NCBI RefSeq assembly: GCF_030012985.1
Contig: NZ_CP120233.1
Coordinates: 2,333,501 to 2,397,500 of the forward strand
DNA from: Microbulbifer sp. VAAF005
Lineage (GTDB): Bacteria; Pseudomonadota; Gammaproteobacteria; Pseudomonadales; Cellvibrionaceae
Length of the DNA stretch: 64,000 nt
Direction: 5' to 3'
Part shown: in pieces, positions 52,854-62,495 of the stretch
How the letters are laid out: every line of letters begins with the position of its first letter
Position numbering within the stretch: position 1 is the stretch's first letter
Made by a program: the position numbers and the translations under genes
The notes under the pieces: model-generated
The model's input: the letters and a program-made list of their open reading frames with translations, nothing else
Told to the model about the DNA's origin: nothing
Databases searched by the model: none

Positions 52854-53039
52854 ATGGAGGCCCCAACAACAGCTTTGGATTACCAAGCCAATCTCAGCTC
52901 ACCCCACCTACCCTTATCGGGAGGCAGGTTCATTGGGTGTCAAAAGATTGCTCTGGCATTTGCTGTAAGTGTAGGCTTACTCTCCTGGCTAGTATTTTCC
53001 GAATGCCGGCACAGTAAACTACACTCAAGCCCTCTATGA
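52854..53039 (+). CDS. Possible small membrane protein upstream of the histidine kinase
   Basis: 61 residues from ATG 52854 (frame open to 52779). One TM segment ('IALAFAVSVGLLSWLVF'). Its stop overlaps the kinase ATG by 4 bp (ATGA at 53036), which is the main support for it being a real gene. No convincing ribosome site and no family recognised. The alternative is non-coding leader. Confidence 0.35.
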   Translation: MEAPTTALDYQANLSSPHLPLSGGRFIGCQKIALAFAVSVGLLSWLVFSECRHSKLHSSPL

Positions 53040-54529
53040 ACTCAGGCTATTGGAGTCCCAAGCTATCGGCTATGTCGCTAAATATTCGCTATAAACTCAG
53101 TCTCGCTTTCTTATTAACTACTGCAATTACTGTTGGCGGAATGTTCGTATTCTTTCAATGGAGCTTTAATCATGGCTTCATGAACTATATCCAGTCCCAG
53201 GAATTGCGCGAAGTGGGCGATCTGGTGGATGAGTTACAGAGTATCTACGCCAGCGAGGGGAGCTGGCAATCCATGGATGGCAATGGCTTGCGCTGGCAAC
53301 AGCTTCATATGCAAGTTATGCCCAGTTACTTTGGGGATATGTCACCCCCACCTCACCCACGCCGCCCACCTCCGAGCAGGAGAGGCCCTCACCGGCCACC
53401 GGAACCCCCACCTGAACACTCCGGGGGCAAATCACTAAGCGGTCGTCTAACCCTATTAAACAAAGAGAAAAGGCCCCTGATAGGCCGTTTTTCAGGGTCT
53501 GAGAATATGGCGATGCAGCCATTGGTCGTAAATGGGGAAACTGTTGGTTACCTAGCTATCAACCCACTACCTGTGCTCGATGACGACTTAGCAGTGGGAT
53601 TTGTGAAAGAGCAATCACAAACCTTCGCTATTATTTCTATTGCCACTTTCATTCTGGCACTGGCAATAGCCCTACCCCTTGCCTGGCAGTTGGTCAGGCC
53701 TATTCGCAAGTTAACCGAAGCCACATCCCAACTGACATCGGGCAACTTCAAGATCCGCATTGACATAGAACAGAGGGATGAACTGGGCCAGTTAAGCGCT
53801 GACTTTAATCGCCTCGCTGCAACTTTGGAGGCCAATGAACATGCCCGAAACCGTTGGATGGCAGATATTTCACATGAACTGCGCACACCTCTTGCAGTAT
53901 TAAAAGGGCAGATTGAGGCCATTCAGGATGGTATCAGATCAGCTTCACCAGAGAACATGCGTATACTACATAGCAAAATTCAACAATTGAGTCGCTTAAT
54001 AGATGACCTCTATGAGTTATCGCTCTCTGACGCAGGCGCTTTGAGTTACTGCAAATCCGACATTTCCCTGGAAAAAACCCTACGAAGCATTATCGAAGAC
54101 TTTGAAATTCCATTCGAACAGAAAGATATTTGTTTAAGTAGTAACCTCCAACTATCGGAAGACAAGCTTGTTTATGCAGACGAAGCACGCCTCAACCAGT
54201 TATTTAGCAATCTGTTAACCAATAGCCTGCGCTATACCGATAGTGGAGGACAACTTAAAATAGCAGCTCGCTGTGAAGCCCGAACAGCCATTATTACTTT
54301 GGCCGATTCTGCTCCCGGTGTTGCTAGTGCTGATATACCACACCTGTTTGAGCGTCTGTATAGGGCTGACAGTTCCCGAAGCCGTGAGACTGGCGGTGCG
54401 GGTTTGGGATTATCAATTTGCCAGAATATTGTTACAGCCCATGAGGGTAGCATTTCTGCAACTCCGTCCACGCTGGGCGGCCTTGAAATTAGTATTTTTT
54501 TACCCCTCAGCCAAAGGATTAAATGGTAG
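53036..54529 (+). CDS. Sensor histidine kinase (BaeS-like) with Pro/His-rich periplasmic loop
   Basis: 497 residues from ATG 53036; ATG 53072 is an alternative and both lack a strong ribosome site. TM1 about 21-41, a periplasmic loop about 42-195, TM2 about 196-219, HAMP about 219-272, HisKA with His280 ('DISHELRTPLAVL'), and an HATPase domain with 'NLLTNSLRYT', 'DSAPGV' and 'GGAGLGLSICQNI'. The loop has a Pro/Arg/His-rich stretch (103-130, with HP and HRPP). In related kinases such loops may sense metals or envelope stress. It is followed 6 bp later by its response regulator. Target genes are probably in the YHYH island (inference by position). Confidence 0.92.
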   Translation: MNSGYWSPKLSAMSLNIRYKLSLAFLLTTAITVGGMFVFFQWSFNHGFMNYIQSQELREVGDLVDELQSIYASEGSWQSMDGNGLRWQQLHMQVMPSYFGDMSPPPHPRRPPPSRRGPHRPPEPPPEHSGGKSLSGRLTLLNKEKRPLIGRFSGSENMAMQPLVVNGETVGYLAINPLPVLDDDLAVGFVKEQSQTFAIISIATFILALAIALPLAWQLVRPIRKLTEATSQLTSGNFKIRIDIEQRDELGQLSADFNRLAATLEANEHARNRWMADISHELRTPLAVLKGQIEAIQDGIRSASPENMRILHSKIQQLSRLIDDLYELSLSDAGALSYCKSDISLEKTLRSIIEDFEIPFEQKDICLSSNLQLSEDKLVYADEARLNQLFSNLLTNSLRYTDSGGQLKIAARCEARTAIITLADSAPGVASADIPHLFERLYRADSSRSRETGGAGLGLSICQNIVTAHEGSISATPSTLGGLEISIFLPLSQRIKW

Positions 54530-54535
54530 GAAGTT

Positions 54536-55210
54536 ATGAGCGCCAAAATATTAATAGTTGAAGACGAAACCGAGCTTGCGCACTTACTACTGGAGTATCT
54601 TCATGCTGCCAACTATCAAGCCGAGATCATTTCCGATGGTAATCAGGTTATTCCCAAAATGGAATCCATGAAGCCAGATTTAATCCTTCTCGACCTGATG
54701 CTACCCGGGAGGCATGGGATGGAAATATGCGAAGAAATTCGCCAAAAAGGCAATGATGTTCCCATTATTATTATGACAGCGCAAATTGAAGAACCCGATC
54801 GTTTGCGTGGCCTTGAGTCTGGAGCCGACGACTACGTATGCAAACCCTACAGCCCCAGAGAGCTTGTGGCCCGAGTAAAAGCAGTATTGCGCCGTCGACC
54901 GTTAATGGAGCAAACCCAAACAAATGGCATTGACTTAGATAGAAATACCGGACAACTGCGAATTAGCGGCAAAGACGCCAACCTTACTGCGCTGGAATTC
55001 CATCTATTTGACCTGCTTTACAGTGAGCCCGGTCGAATTTTTTCCCGTGAACAAATCATGGATCGCATCTATTCCGATTACCGTGTAATCAGCGATCGAA
55101 CTATTGATAGCCATATCAAAAAAGTACGCAAGAAAATATCGGTGCTTATGCCCGATAAAGAGTTAATACACTCTGTCTACGGTGCTGGATATAAGTTTGA
55201 GATAAATTAA
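54536..55210 (+). CDS. OmpR/PhoB-family response regulator
   Basis: 224 residues. Receiver domain with the phosphoacceptor D53 ('LILLDLMLPG') and the conserved K103 ('YVCKPYSP'), then a winged-helix DNA-binding domain with 'TALEFHLFDLLYSEPGRIFSREQIMDRIYSDYRVISDRTIDSHIKKVRKK'-type pattern. Partner of the upstream kinase. Its resemblance is to BaeR/CpxR. The binding site is unknown; the repeated block at 46911 and 50684 is a candidate. Confidence 0.94.
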   Translation: MSAKILIVEDETELAHLLLEYLHAANYQAEIISDGNQVIPKMESMKPDLILLDLMLPGRHGMEICEEIRQKGNDVPIIIMTAQIEEPDRLRGLESGADDYVCKPYSPRELVARVKAVLRRRPLMEQTQTNGIDLDRNTGQLRISGKDANLTALEFHLFDLLYSEPGRIFSREQIMDRIYSDYRVISDRTIDSHIKKVRKKISVLMPDKELIHSVYGAGYKFEIN

Positions 55211-55221
55211 AATTAAGACTA

Positions 55222-55244
55222 CCTGGGGGCAAGCAGCCCCCAGG
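55222..55244. terminator. Convergent terminator between the response regulator and pepP
   Basis: Perfect 9 bp stem (CCTGGGGGC/GCCCCCAGG) with a 5-base loop, followed by TTT on the plus strand. Confidence 0.75.
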
Positions 55245-55252
55245 GTTTAACC

Positions 55253-57019
55253 TTACAAAGCTTCAGTTGCCAATTTTAGCCATTCGGCAGTTTTTTCAGT
55301 AACCAATGGGGTAATCACATCCCGCACCCTCTGGTGGTAGCGATTCAGCCATTCCCGCTCGGTCTCAGTAAGTAGTGCCACGTCAATCAAATTACGGTCG
55401 ATCGGAGCTAACGTAAGTTCTTCAAATTCTAGGAAATCTGGATAATTTTCGCTCTTTTTCACAAACACCAAATTTTCAATACGGATGCCGTACTGCCCAG
55501 TGAGATAAAACCCCGGTTCATTGGAAACGATCATCCCCGGCTGAAGAGCAACACCTGTTACAGCTTTACCTATCCGCTGTGGACCCTCGTGAACACTTAA
55601 GAAACTGCCAACACCGTGACCGGTACCATGGGCATAATCCAGACCCACCTCCCACAGCGAGCGACGTGCAAGCGCATCAATTTGCTCTCCACAAGTCCCC
55701 CTGGGGAATCGCAAAGTCGCAATTGCAATATGTCCCTTTAAAACCCGGGTAAAATTTTCTTTTGCCGAAGGTGGGAACTCACCCAGAGCGACTGTTCGGG
55801 TAATGTCGGTGGTGCCATCTGGATATTGGCCTCCAGAATCGCACAGATATACCCCTTCTGGCTTCATAGCCAAACTGGATTCAGGGCTCACCCGATAGTG
55901 AACAATGGCCCCATTCGGACCATAGCCGGAAATTGTCTCAAAACTGTTGCCCTGAAAGCCTTCGCGAGCCTCTCTTTTACTTCGTAAAAGCTTTACTGCG
56001 GACAATTCGTCAAAATGGCCTGTGGCAACCTGTTCAGGTATTTCCGCCAGGAATTCACACACCGCAGCACCATCCCTTTCGTGTGCAGCCTGGCTGCCTG
56101 CCAGTTCAATCGCATTCTTACAGGCCTTGGCTTCAGTGACCGGGTCACCTTCCAGCATTAGTTCAATATCCAGTGCCCGCAATTGCTGTAAAGTCCAACT
56201 GTTGCTAATCAGGGGATCTATCCATATTTTATTGACGTGGCGGCGCTTAATATTTTCAAATAATTCCCCTTTGGCCACGACTAGACTTACATCTTTATCC
56301 AAGTGCTCAATCAACGCATCCCCTACAGCGCCCTCCCCCAAGTAAAGAGTGGCACTGCCATCCCGGTAAAGTACTGCATTAGCCAAGGCCACTGGTAAGT
56401 GTGGAATATCCTCTCCACGGATATTAAAAAGCCAAGCACAGCTTTCAGGGTTTGGTAGCCATAAAGCATCGGCTCGTTTTTCTACGAGACGTCGGACAAT
56501 CCTCTGCCGTTTCTCTTTGGAATGCTCACCAGTAAAGATGAAGGGGTGTGGGCGCGCAGGCCCACAGGGAGATGCAGGGCGGTCATTCCAGATGGCATCA
56601 ACGGGGCTCTGCTCCATCGGCTGCAGTTGGATATCCCTTTCGGCCAATCGCTTCTTGATCAAGGCCAATCCCGGCTCCGTGTGCAGTCGCGGGTCATACC
56701 CCAGAGACTGACCGGCATCCAGCTGACTACATAGCCACTCAATGATCGCGACTTGACTGAGGCTCATTAACTCAATGGGTTGATCACCAAGTTGTTGCTG
56801 CGCCTGCAAGGTATAGCGACCATCAACAAACAATGCCGCTTCTCGACTGCCTACCGCAGCCATTCCTGCGGAACCAGTGAAACCTGTCAGCCAGGGCAGT
56901 CGCTCATCTGCCGCAGGCACACTTTCATTTTGGTACTCATCAGCCCGGGGTACCAAGAAAGCATCGACACCCTGCCGCTGCAACTCTTCCCGCAATGCCT
57001 TTAAACGCTCCCGGCTCAT
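55253..57019 (-). CDS. Xaa-Pro aminopeptidase (M24B, long form)
   Basis: 588 residues. Releases an N-terminal amino acid from a penultimate proline with two divalent metals, in the cytoplasm. Creatinase-type N-terminal domains precede the M24 catalytic domain. Ligand motifs: 'GGQYPDGTTDITRT' (Asp pair), 'GHGVGSFLSVHEGP' (His), 'NEPGFY' (Glu) and 'ENLVFV' (Glu). This long form resembles the AMPP/APP1-like family found in many Gammaproteobacteria, longer than E. coli PepP (441). ATG 57019, GGAG upstream. Confidence 0.93.
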   Translation of the reverse strand: MSRERLKALREELQRQGVDAFLVPRADEYQNESVPAADERLPWLTGFTGSAGMAAVGSREAALFVDGRYTLQAQQQLGDQPIELMSLSQVAIIEWLCSQLDAGQSLGYDPRLHTEPGLALIKKRLAERDIQLQPMEQSPVDAIWNDRPASPCGPARPHPFIFTGEHSKEKRQRIVRRLVEKRADALWLPNPESCAWLFNIRGEDIPHLPVALANAVLYRDGSATLYLGEGAVGDALIEHLDKDVSLVVAKGELFENIKRRHVNKIWIDPLISNSWTLQQLRALDIELMLEGDPVTEAKACKNAIELAGSQAAHERDGAAVCEFLAEIPEQVATGHFDELSAVKLLRSKREAREGFQGNSFETISGYGPNGAIVHYRVSPESSLAMKPEGVYLCDSGGQYPDGTTDITRTVALGEFPPSAKENFTRVLKGHIAIATLRFPRGTCGEQIDALARRSLWEVGLDYAHGTGHGVGSFLSVHEGPQRIGKAVTGVALQPGMIVSNEPGFYLTGQYGIRIENLVFVKKSENYPDFLEFEELTLAPIDRNLIDVALLTETEREWLNRYHQRVRDVITPLVTEKTAEWLKLATEAL

Positions 57020-57244
57020 AACCTCTCCCCTTCAATAACTGAGTTTGCCACTGCACCGCTAAAAGCACCTCGATGACTGTTGGCCACAACAGAGTACAGT
57101 GTTAATCCAAATGGATTTGAGCAAATTGTCCAGGTGTGCCAGTCCCGCTGGCAACTCAGCCCATTGACATGACCCCATTCGCCGAGCTGGTAAACTGACA
57201 AGTCTAATTTCGCAGTATACCGCACCCTCGGAGCAACGCCTGCG

Positions 57245-57250
57245 TGTATA
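57245..57250 (+). promoter_or_regulatory. Putative -10 box of prfC
   Basis: TATAAT, perfect to consensus, about 45 bases before the prfC ATG. The -35 region is not obvious. The 280 bp divergent region between pepP and prfC holds no gene. Confidence 0.5.
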
Positions 57251-57296
57251 ATACGCCCCTATTTTTTTCGAATATCCAGTGATCGAATCTTAAAGT

Positions 57297-58880
57297 ATGG
57301 GTCAAAGTTCTTCCCTGGCAGGCTTTGCCGGCCGCCGCACCTTCGCCATTATTTCCCACCCGGACGCCGGTAAAACAACCGTGACCGAAAAGCTTCTTTT
57401 GTTCGGGAATGCAATTCAGCAAGCGGGCTCCGTTAAGGGGAAAAAAGGTCCCCACGCACGCTCTGATTGGATGACGATGGAACAGGAACGCGGTATTTCT
57501 GTTACCTCTTCCGTTATGCAGTTCCCCTACAAAGAGAGGACTGTAAACCTACTGGATACACCGGGGCACGAAGACTTCTCTGAAGATACCTACCGGGTAC
57601 TCACAGCCGTCGACTCCGCACTGATGGTGATTGACGGGGCCAAAGGTGTGGAAGACCGCACCATCAAGTTGATGAATGTGTGCCGCTTGCGAACAACGCC
57701 GATTCTCTCATTTATCAACAAACTCGACCGGGATATTCGCGACCCGATCGAGGTAATGGATGAGATTGAAGAAGTTCTGAATATCCAGGCTGCCCCTATC
57801 AATTGGCCTTTGAGTTCAGGAAAAGGTTTCAAGGGGGTCTATAACCTCTACACCGATACCATCCATGTATTCTCCCAGGGTCAGGGCCACAGAATTCCCG
57901 ATGATATTCAAATTAAGGGGCTGGACTCCGCTGAGGCTGACGCACTACTTGGCGAGTACGCCGAGGATATTCGGGAAGAGATTGAATTGGTTCGTGGAGC
58001 CACTCATGAGTTTGACCTGGAAGCTTATCTTGCCGGTGAATTGACCCCGGTATTTTTTGGTACGGCCCTGGGTAATTTTGGTGTAAGGGAAATGCTCGAT
58101 GGTTTCGTTGAGTGGGCGCCCCCTCCTCAATCCCGGGAAACCAAAGAGAGAAAAGTAGAGCCCAGCGAAGATAAGTTCTCCGGCTTTGTTTTTAAAATCC
58201 AAGCAAATATGGACCCCAAACACCGCGATAGAATTGCCTTTATGCGTGTCTGCTCCGGCACCTACAATCGCGGTATGAAAATGAAGCATGTGCGCATTGG
58301 CAAGGATGTAAAAATTGCCGATGCGGTGACATTTATGGCTGGCGACCGAACCCACGTAGAAGAGGCCATTGCCGGCGATATTATTGGTTTGCACAACCAC
58401 GGTACTATCCAGATCGGCGATACCTTTACCGAGGGCGAAGCACTGAAATTTACCGGCATTCCCAATTTCGCCCCGGAGCTGTTCCGTCGCATACGTTTAA
58501 AAGACCCTCTAAAATTAAAGCAATTGCAGAAAGGACTTCAACAGCTTTCTGAAGAGGGGTCCACCCAGGTATTTTTCCCACTGGATAACAACGACATTAT
58601 CGTGGGCGCAGTTGGTGTACTACAGTTCGAAGTAGTCGCCTACCGATTGAAAGACGAATACAAAGTTGAAGCCATCTACGAAAACGTCAACGTGAATACT
58701 GCGCGCTGGGTAGATAGTGAAAGTGCCAAAGAACTAGAGAATTTCAAGCGCAAGGCCAGTACCAACCTGGCACTCGATGGCAGCGGACACCTGACCTACC
58801 TGGCACCGACGCGTGTTAATTTACAATTGGCTGAAGAGCGCTATCCGGAAGTTCGCTTTTATGCCACGCGGGAACACTAA
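57297..58880 (+). CDS. prfC: Peptide chain release factor 3
   Basis: 527 residues (E. coli 529). GTPase that recycles RF1/RF2 after termination. G1 '[14 protein letters not shown]', G2-region '[14 protein letters not shown]', G3 '[16 protein letters not shown]', G4 'NKLDRD', then the RF3-type domain II/III. The first-residue sequence and length match RF3. ATG 57297. A small acyltransferase follows. Confidence 0.97.
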   Translation: MGQSSSLAGFAGRRTFAIISHPDAGKTTVTEKLLLFGNAIQQAGSVKGKKGPHARSDWMTMEQERGISVTSSVMQFPYKERTVNLLDTPGHEDFSEDTYRVLTAVDSALMVIDGAKGVEDRTIKLMNVCRLRTTPILSFINKLDRDIRDPIEVMDEIEEVLNIQAAPINWPLSSGKGFKGVYNLYTDTIHVFSQGQGHRIPDDIQIKGLDSAEADALLGEYAEDIREEIELVRGATHEFDLEAYLAGELTPVFFGTALGNFGVREMLDGFVEWAPPPQSRETKERKVEPSEDKFSGFVFKIQANMDPKHRDRIAFMRVCSGTYNRGMKMKHVRIGKDVKIADAVTFMAGDRTHVEEAIAGDIIGLHNHGTIQIGDTFTEGEALKFTGIPNFAPELFRRIRLKDPLKLKQLQKGLQQLSEEGSTQVFFPLDNNDIIVGAVGVLQFEVVAYRLKDEYKVEAIYENVNVNTARWVDSESAKELENFKRKASTNLALDGSGHLTYLAPTRVNLQLAEERYPEVRFYATREH

Positions 58881-58942
58881 AGCAGCAAGGCTAAATACCT
58901 TTGCTAAAACCTTAGTGTGACAGCAGTAAAAAGAGGCAAATA

Positions 58943-59560
58943 ATGAGTCAGTTTGTAGAAATACCTACTGAAGTACCCAATGAAGTACCTCAGCTGGGCA
59001 ATCGCATCACCAAAGCTATTGGCAAGTTGATAATCAAGATGCTCGGCTGGCGAATGGATGGGGAAATCCCTCCAGAAAGGAAAGTCATGGTGGCTTTGGC
59101 TCCCCACACATCCAATTGGGATTTTGTGGTTGCCATGCCATTTATTATGGCCTTGGGTATTAAAATTTCCTGGCTCATGAAGAAGGAAGCTTTTTTCTTC
59201 CCGTTTAAACGGCTATTTATGTGGCTTGGAGGTGTTCCTACCGATAGGCGCGCCGCAGGTAATATCGCTCTACAAGTTGCATCGAGTTACCGGGAAAATG
59301 AAAAAATGTGGGTGGGGATTACTCCCGAGGGAACTCGCAAAAAAGTAGGGCGCTGGAAGAGCGGTTTTTTAAGGATTTCCTATACTGCCCAAGTGCCTAT
59401 TTTGCTTGTTGCCTGGGACTTCCCCAATAAGCGTATTTGCATTGACTCTCTGTACCAGCCCAGCGGCAATCTGGAACAGGACATGGCAGAGATCCAAAAG
59501 CGCTTTAGCAAGTATCAGGGGTACTACCACGATGATGAAAGTACTCTTGAAAAGGGGTAA
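58943..59560 (+). CDS. Lysophospholipid acyltransferase family protein
   Basis: 205 residues with AGAGG 5 bases before ATG 58943. Motif HX4D 'APHTSNWDF' and 'ITPEGTRKKVGRWKSGFLRIS' of glycerolipid acyltransferases. Similar to the uncharacterised 1-acyl-sn-glycerol-3-phosphate-acyltransferase-like proteins that acylate lysophospholipids at the inner membrane; the substrate is unknown. One hydrophobic segment near 'FVVAMPFIMALGIKISWL'. It is followed 11 bp later by the TSUP gene. Confidence 0.85.
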   Translation: MSQFVEIPTEVPNEVPQLGNRITKAIGKLIIKMLGWRMDGEIPPERKVMVALAPHTSNWDFVVAMPFIMALGIKISWLMKKEAFFFPFKRLFMWLGGVPTDRRAAGNIALQVASSYRENEKMWVGITPEGTRKKVGRWKSGFLRISYTAQVPILLVAWDFPNKRICIDSLYQPSGNLEQDMAEIQKRFSKYQGYYHDDESTLEKG

Positions 59561-59571
59561 CCAGTCCACTC

Positions 59572-60339
59572 GTGATACAGTTAAGTAGTGAGCTTTCTAC
59601 TTATACCTACCTGATACTGACAGTAATCGCCTTTACCGCAGGCTTTGTCAGTGCGATCGCCGGGGGAGGGGGAATAATCACCCTCCCCGCTTTACTCTGG
59701 GCGGGCATTCCCCCTCTCGATGCTCTCGGTACCAATAAGTTTCAAAGCGTCTTTGGCACCCTATCATCCACCATTAACTTCTTGCAAAAAGGCCAGTTGA
59801 ATTTACGCCCCCTCTGGCCAGGACTACTTGCTGCAATTATCGGTTCCTGCCTAGGCACCTTAACAGTCGCTTCACTTGGGGAGGCTGGCCTCAATACCTT
59901 ACTTCCCATCCTGCTCATTGCTATTGCCCTCTACTTTATTCTATCCCCCCGCATTTCCGACATTGATTCAAAACCCAGAATCAGTAACGTTACTTTTAAT
60001 CTAGTTGTCGGCGGTGGGCTCAGTTTTTACGGGGGCTTCTTTGGCCCCGGGATGGGGTCTATCTGTGCAGCCGCCTTCGCAGCGCTACTCGGCTACAATA
60101 TGCGTGCGGCTACGGCATCAACAAAACCTATTGTGCTCGCTACCAATGTGACCTCTATGCTAATTTTTATCGCTGGAGGCCATATTTTTCTCTTGCTCGC
60201 TATCGCTATGTCTTTTGCCCAGGTTGTAGGAGCTCGTCTCGGCTCCAACCTCGTGATTGCAAGAGGTGCCAGTATTATCAAACCGGTAATCATTGTTGCC
60301 ACCATTGCTGTGGCAATAAAACTATTAGTGGAGGATTGA
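59572..60339 (+). CDS. TauE/SafE-family (TSUP) anion transporter
   Basis: 255 residues from GTG 59572. About eight TM segments with the paired family motif 'FVSAIAGGGGIITLPALLWAGIPPLDALGTNKFQSVFGT' and the repeat 'GGGLSFYGGFFGPGMGS'. Such carriers export or import sulfite, sulfoacetate or similar organic anions. The ribosome site is weak. The next gene begins 4 bp later, so translation is coupled. Confidence 0.88.
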   Translation: MIQLSSELSTYTYLILTVIAFTAGFVSAIAGGGGIITLPALLWAGIPPLDALGTNKFQSVFGTLSSTINFLQKGQLNLRPLWPGLLAAIIGSCLGTLTVASLGEAGLNTLLPILLIAIALYFILSPRISDIDSKPRISNVTFNLVVGGGLSFYGGFFGPGMGSICAAAFAALLGYNMRAATASTKPIVLATNVTSMLIFIAGGHIFLLLAIAMSFAQVVGARLGSNLVIARGASIIKPVIIVATIAVAIKLLVED

Positions 60340-60343
60340 TATC

Positions 60344-60694
60344 GTGACCTGGCTGGCAACGCTTATTCTTTCTTTCATTGCCTTTGTTATTGTGGTTTGG
60401 GTTCTTATGCACCTGCGCAGACCCAGATTTCGAATGGACCGGGGCAGTTTTGTTAAGGGCCTTGAAGATGTAATCACCGGGCAAGCCAGCGATACTGAAT
60501 GGCGAGCACTCCTCGCCTGCCCAATGCGACACGACCCAAAGCTTGAAGAGATGCGACAACGTTGCCTCAATATTGAAGACAGCGAATATACTGGCGAACC
60601 GCCCTACTTATTTACAGAAAAAGGCCTGCGTAAGTTACGTGAAATTCGCGAGCAACTGATCGCGGCCTCATCAAATAACGAGCCAAAAGCTTAA
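60344..60694 (+). CDS. Small membrane-anchored hypothetical protein
   Basis: 116 residues from GTG 60344 with GGAGG 9-10 bases upstream. One N-terminal TM (about 2-21). The soluble part is cytoplasmic or periplasmic with conserved-looking Cys ('LLACPMRHDP', 'RQRCLNIED'). It lies 4 bp after the TSUP gene. No family recognised. Confidence 0.7.
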   Translation: MTWLATLILSFIAFVIVVWVLMHLRRPRFRMDRGSFVKGLEDVITGQASDTEWRALLACPMRHDPKLEEMRQRCLNIEDSEYTGEPPYLFTEKGLRKLREIREQLIAASSNNEPKA

Positions 60695-60724
60695 GACTGA
60701 AGAGTATTAACAAAGGATAGACCG

Positions 60725-62134
60725 ATGTTGAAACCACTGCTTTCCCTTACCGGGGGACTGATCACTACCATGGCACTGGGAATAGCCCAGGCAGCCCCTC
60801 TGTCACAGGAAGATGTATCTGTGGCGGAAGTGTTACGTGACCGGGCACTGGAAAGCTCCGACGCCTACAGTATTGTAGAGTCTTTGACCGTCGAGGTTGG
60901 ACCACGACGGACAGGCACTGAGGGCGATGAAAGAGCCGTTGCCTGGGCACAAGACAAAATGAAGGCATTTGGCTTTGATCGCGTCTATACCGAGCAAATT
61001 GAGGTACCCCGCTGGATTCGTGGCCATGCTCACGCCGAAGTCATATCCCCTTTCCCCCAGCCACTAGTTGTCTCCTCCCTCGGCTATGGCGCCGCCACTC
61101 CTGAGGGAGGGTTAACAGCGGAAATTATTGAGTTTCCCGATGTGCAGGCCCTGTTGAAGGCCCCGGCCAGCCAAGTGAAAGGTAAAATCGCTTTTATCAA
61201 TAAGCGTATGGAGAGAGCGCGCACGGGGGATGGCTACGGCCCTGCAGCGCAAGGTCGCAAGCTGGGAATGCGTGCTGCCGCTGAAAAAGGAGCTGTTGCC
61301 ATGCTGTTGCGCTCCGTAGGAACCGACTCAGACCGATTTGCCCACACCGGTATGATGTCGGTTGATGATGTGGAAAACCCAGTTCCTGCACTCGCACTTT
61401 CCGCTCCTGATGCAAACCTGCTCGAGGCTATGCTCCAACGCGGCAAGCCAGTCCAGGTAAAACTTGAAGTTGAAACTGAGCGACTGAGTGACGGCCCTTC
61501 TTTTAATGTCATTGGTGAAATTACTGGCCGTGAGAAACCTGAAGAAGTCATGATTATCGGTGCACACCTGGATTCCTGGGATGAAGGCACCGGGGCCTTG
61601 GACGACGGAGCTGGGGTTGCCATTGTTATGGAAACTGCACGTCTCATTGCTGAGCTGCCACAGCGCCCCCGTCGTACATTACGAGTCGTGCTGTTTGGTG
61701 CAGAGGAAATTGGTCTGGTAGGTGCTAAGCAATATGTTGAGGCGCACGTAAAAGAGCTGGACAATATTATTGCCGTTTCCGAGTCAGACTTTGGAGCAGG
61801 GAAAATCTGGCGTTTCGATACCCGCCTCCCTGAGAGCAAATTTGATATTGCAGATCAAATGATGCGACTCCTCGCACCGCTGGGTATTGAGCGCGGAAAT
61901 AATGAATCTTACGGTGGCCCAGATAGCAGTGTGTTTGTTGCGCGCGGTGTACCAGCCTTTGGTCTATACCAGGACGGTACCGACTACTTCGATTATCACC
62001 ACACACCCAACGATACCCTGGATAAAGTCGACCCTGAGAATCTTCGCCAGAATGTAGCGGCCTGGGTTGTAATGTCTTTCCTGACCACCGAGATGGAAGG
62101 AGACCTGGGACGAGTACCTACTGCCTCTGAATAA
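60725..62134 (+). CDS. M28-family aminopeptidase (PA-domain containing)
   Basis: 469 residues with a signal peptide (cleavage near 'AQA', about 25). The catalytic zinc ligands are visible: 'GAHLDSWDEGTGALDDGAGVAI' (His, Asp), 'FGAEEIGLVGAKQY' (Glu pair), 'SESDFGAG' (Asp) and 'DYHHTPNDTLD' (His). A PA-like insertion covers the middle of the N-terminal region ('AFINKRMERARTGDGYG'). Secreted aminopeptidases of this kind remove N-terminal residues from peptides in the periplasm or medium. ATG 60725. A terminator follows. Confidence 0.93.
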   Translation: MLKPLLSLTGGLITTMALGIAQAAPLSQEDVSVAEVLRDRALESSDAYSIVESLTVEVGPRRTGTEGDERAVAWAQDKMKAFGFDRVYTEQIEVPRWIRGHAHAEVISPFPQPLVVSSLGYGAATPEGGLTAEIIEFPDVQALLKAPASQVKGKIAFINKRMERARTGDGYGPAAQGRKLGMRAAAEKGAVAMLLRSVGTDSDRFAHTGMMSVDDVENPVPALALSAPDANLLEAMLQRGKPVQVKLEVETERLSDGPSFNVIGEITGREKPEEVMIIGAHLDSWDEGTGALDDGAGVAIVMETARLIAELPQRPRRTLRVVLFGAEEIGLVGAKQYVEAHVKELDNIIAVSESDFGAGKIWRFDTRLPESKFDIADQMMRLLAPLGIERGNNESYGGPDSSVFVARGVPAFGLYQDGTDYFDYHHTPNDTLDKVDPENLRQNVAAWVVMSFLTTEMEGDLGRVPTASE

Positions 62135-62158
62135 ATAAGAGATACAGACGACATTTTT

Positions 62159-62187
62159 AAAGCCCCACTTTGTGGGGCTTTTTTTAT
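62159..62187 (+). terminator. Terminator after the M28 peptidase
   Basis: Stem AAGCCCCA/TGGGGCTT with a CTTTG loop followed by seven Ts. Confidence 0.9.
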
Positions 62188-62295
62188 CCCCAAACTTTTC
62201 TTCTCTCACATACTGGCGTACCAATCAGCCGCAGTAATCCACAGATTTATCGCTCATAACACTGTTAATAACTGATGTCCGTTTTATGGCGTCTT

Positions 62296-62365
62296 TGTTA
62301 CCAACAGAAACCATGGATAGAGCTGTGTATAACTCCGGGATATCCCCTGCCAGCCCCGTGGTTGC
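62296..62365. repeat. Imperfect direct repeat, copy 1
   Basis: Similar over about 70 bp to copy 2 at 62426 (130 bp offset). It contains TGTGTATAA (62324-62332), whose complement TTATACACA fits the DnaA consensus TTATNCACA. Confidence 0.7.
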
Positions 62366-62425
62366 TTGGCTCTATTGAAGGCGGGTAAAAAAGCAGCACT
62401 TTTTGCGCGGATTTCCACAGCCAGG

Positions 62426-62495
62426 TGTTACTAACAGAAAGTCTGGATAGAGTTGTGCATAACTTTAATAAACGGGCTACAGGCCCCGTGGTTAC
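62426..62495. repeat. Imperfect direct repeat, copy 2
   Basis: The conserved core (ACTAACAGAAAG..GGATAGAG) matches copy 1. It contains TGTGCATAA (62454-62462), whose complement TTATGCACA also fits TTATNCACA. Both copies end with CCCCGTGGTT. Confidence 0.7.

Noticed and set aside
61234..61839. 201-codon minus-strand ORF under the M28 peptidase
   Set aside because: Antisense to an intact gene with all metal ligands.
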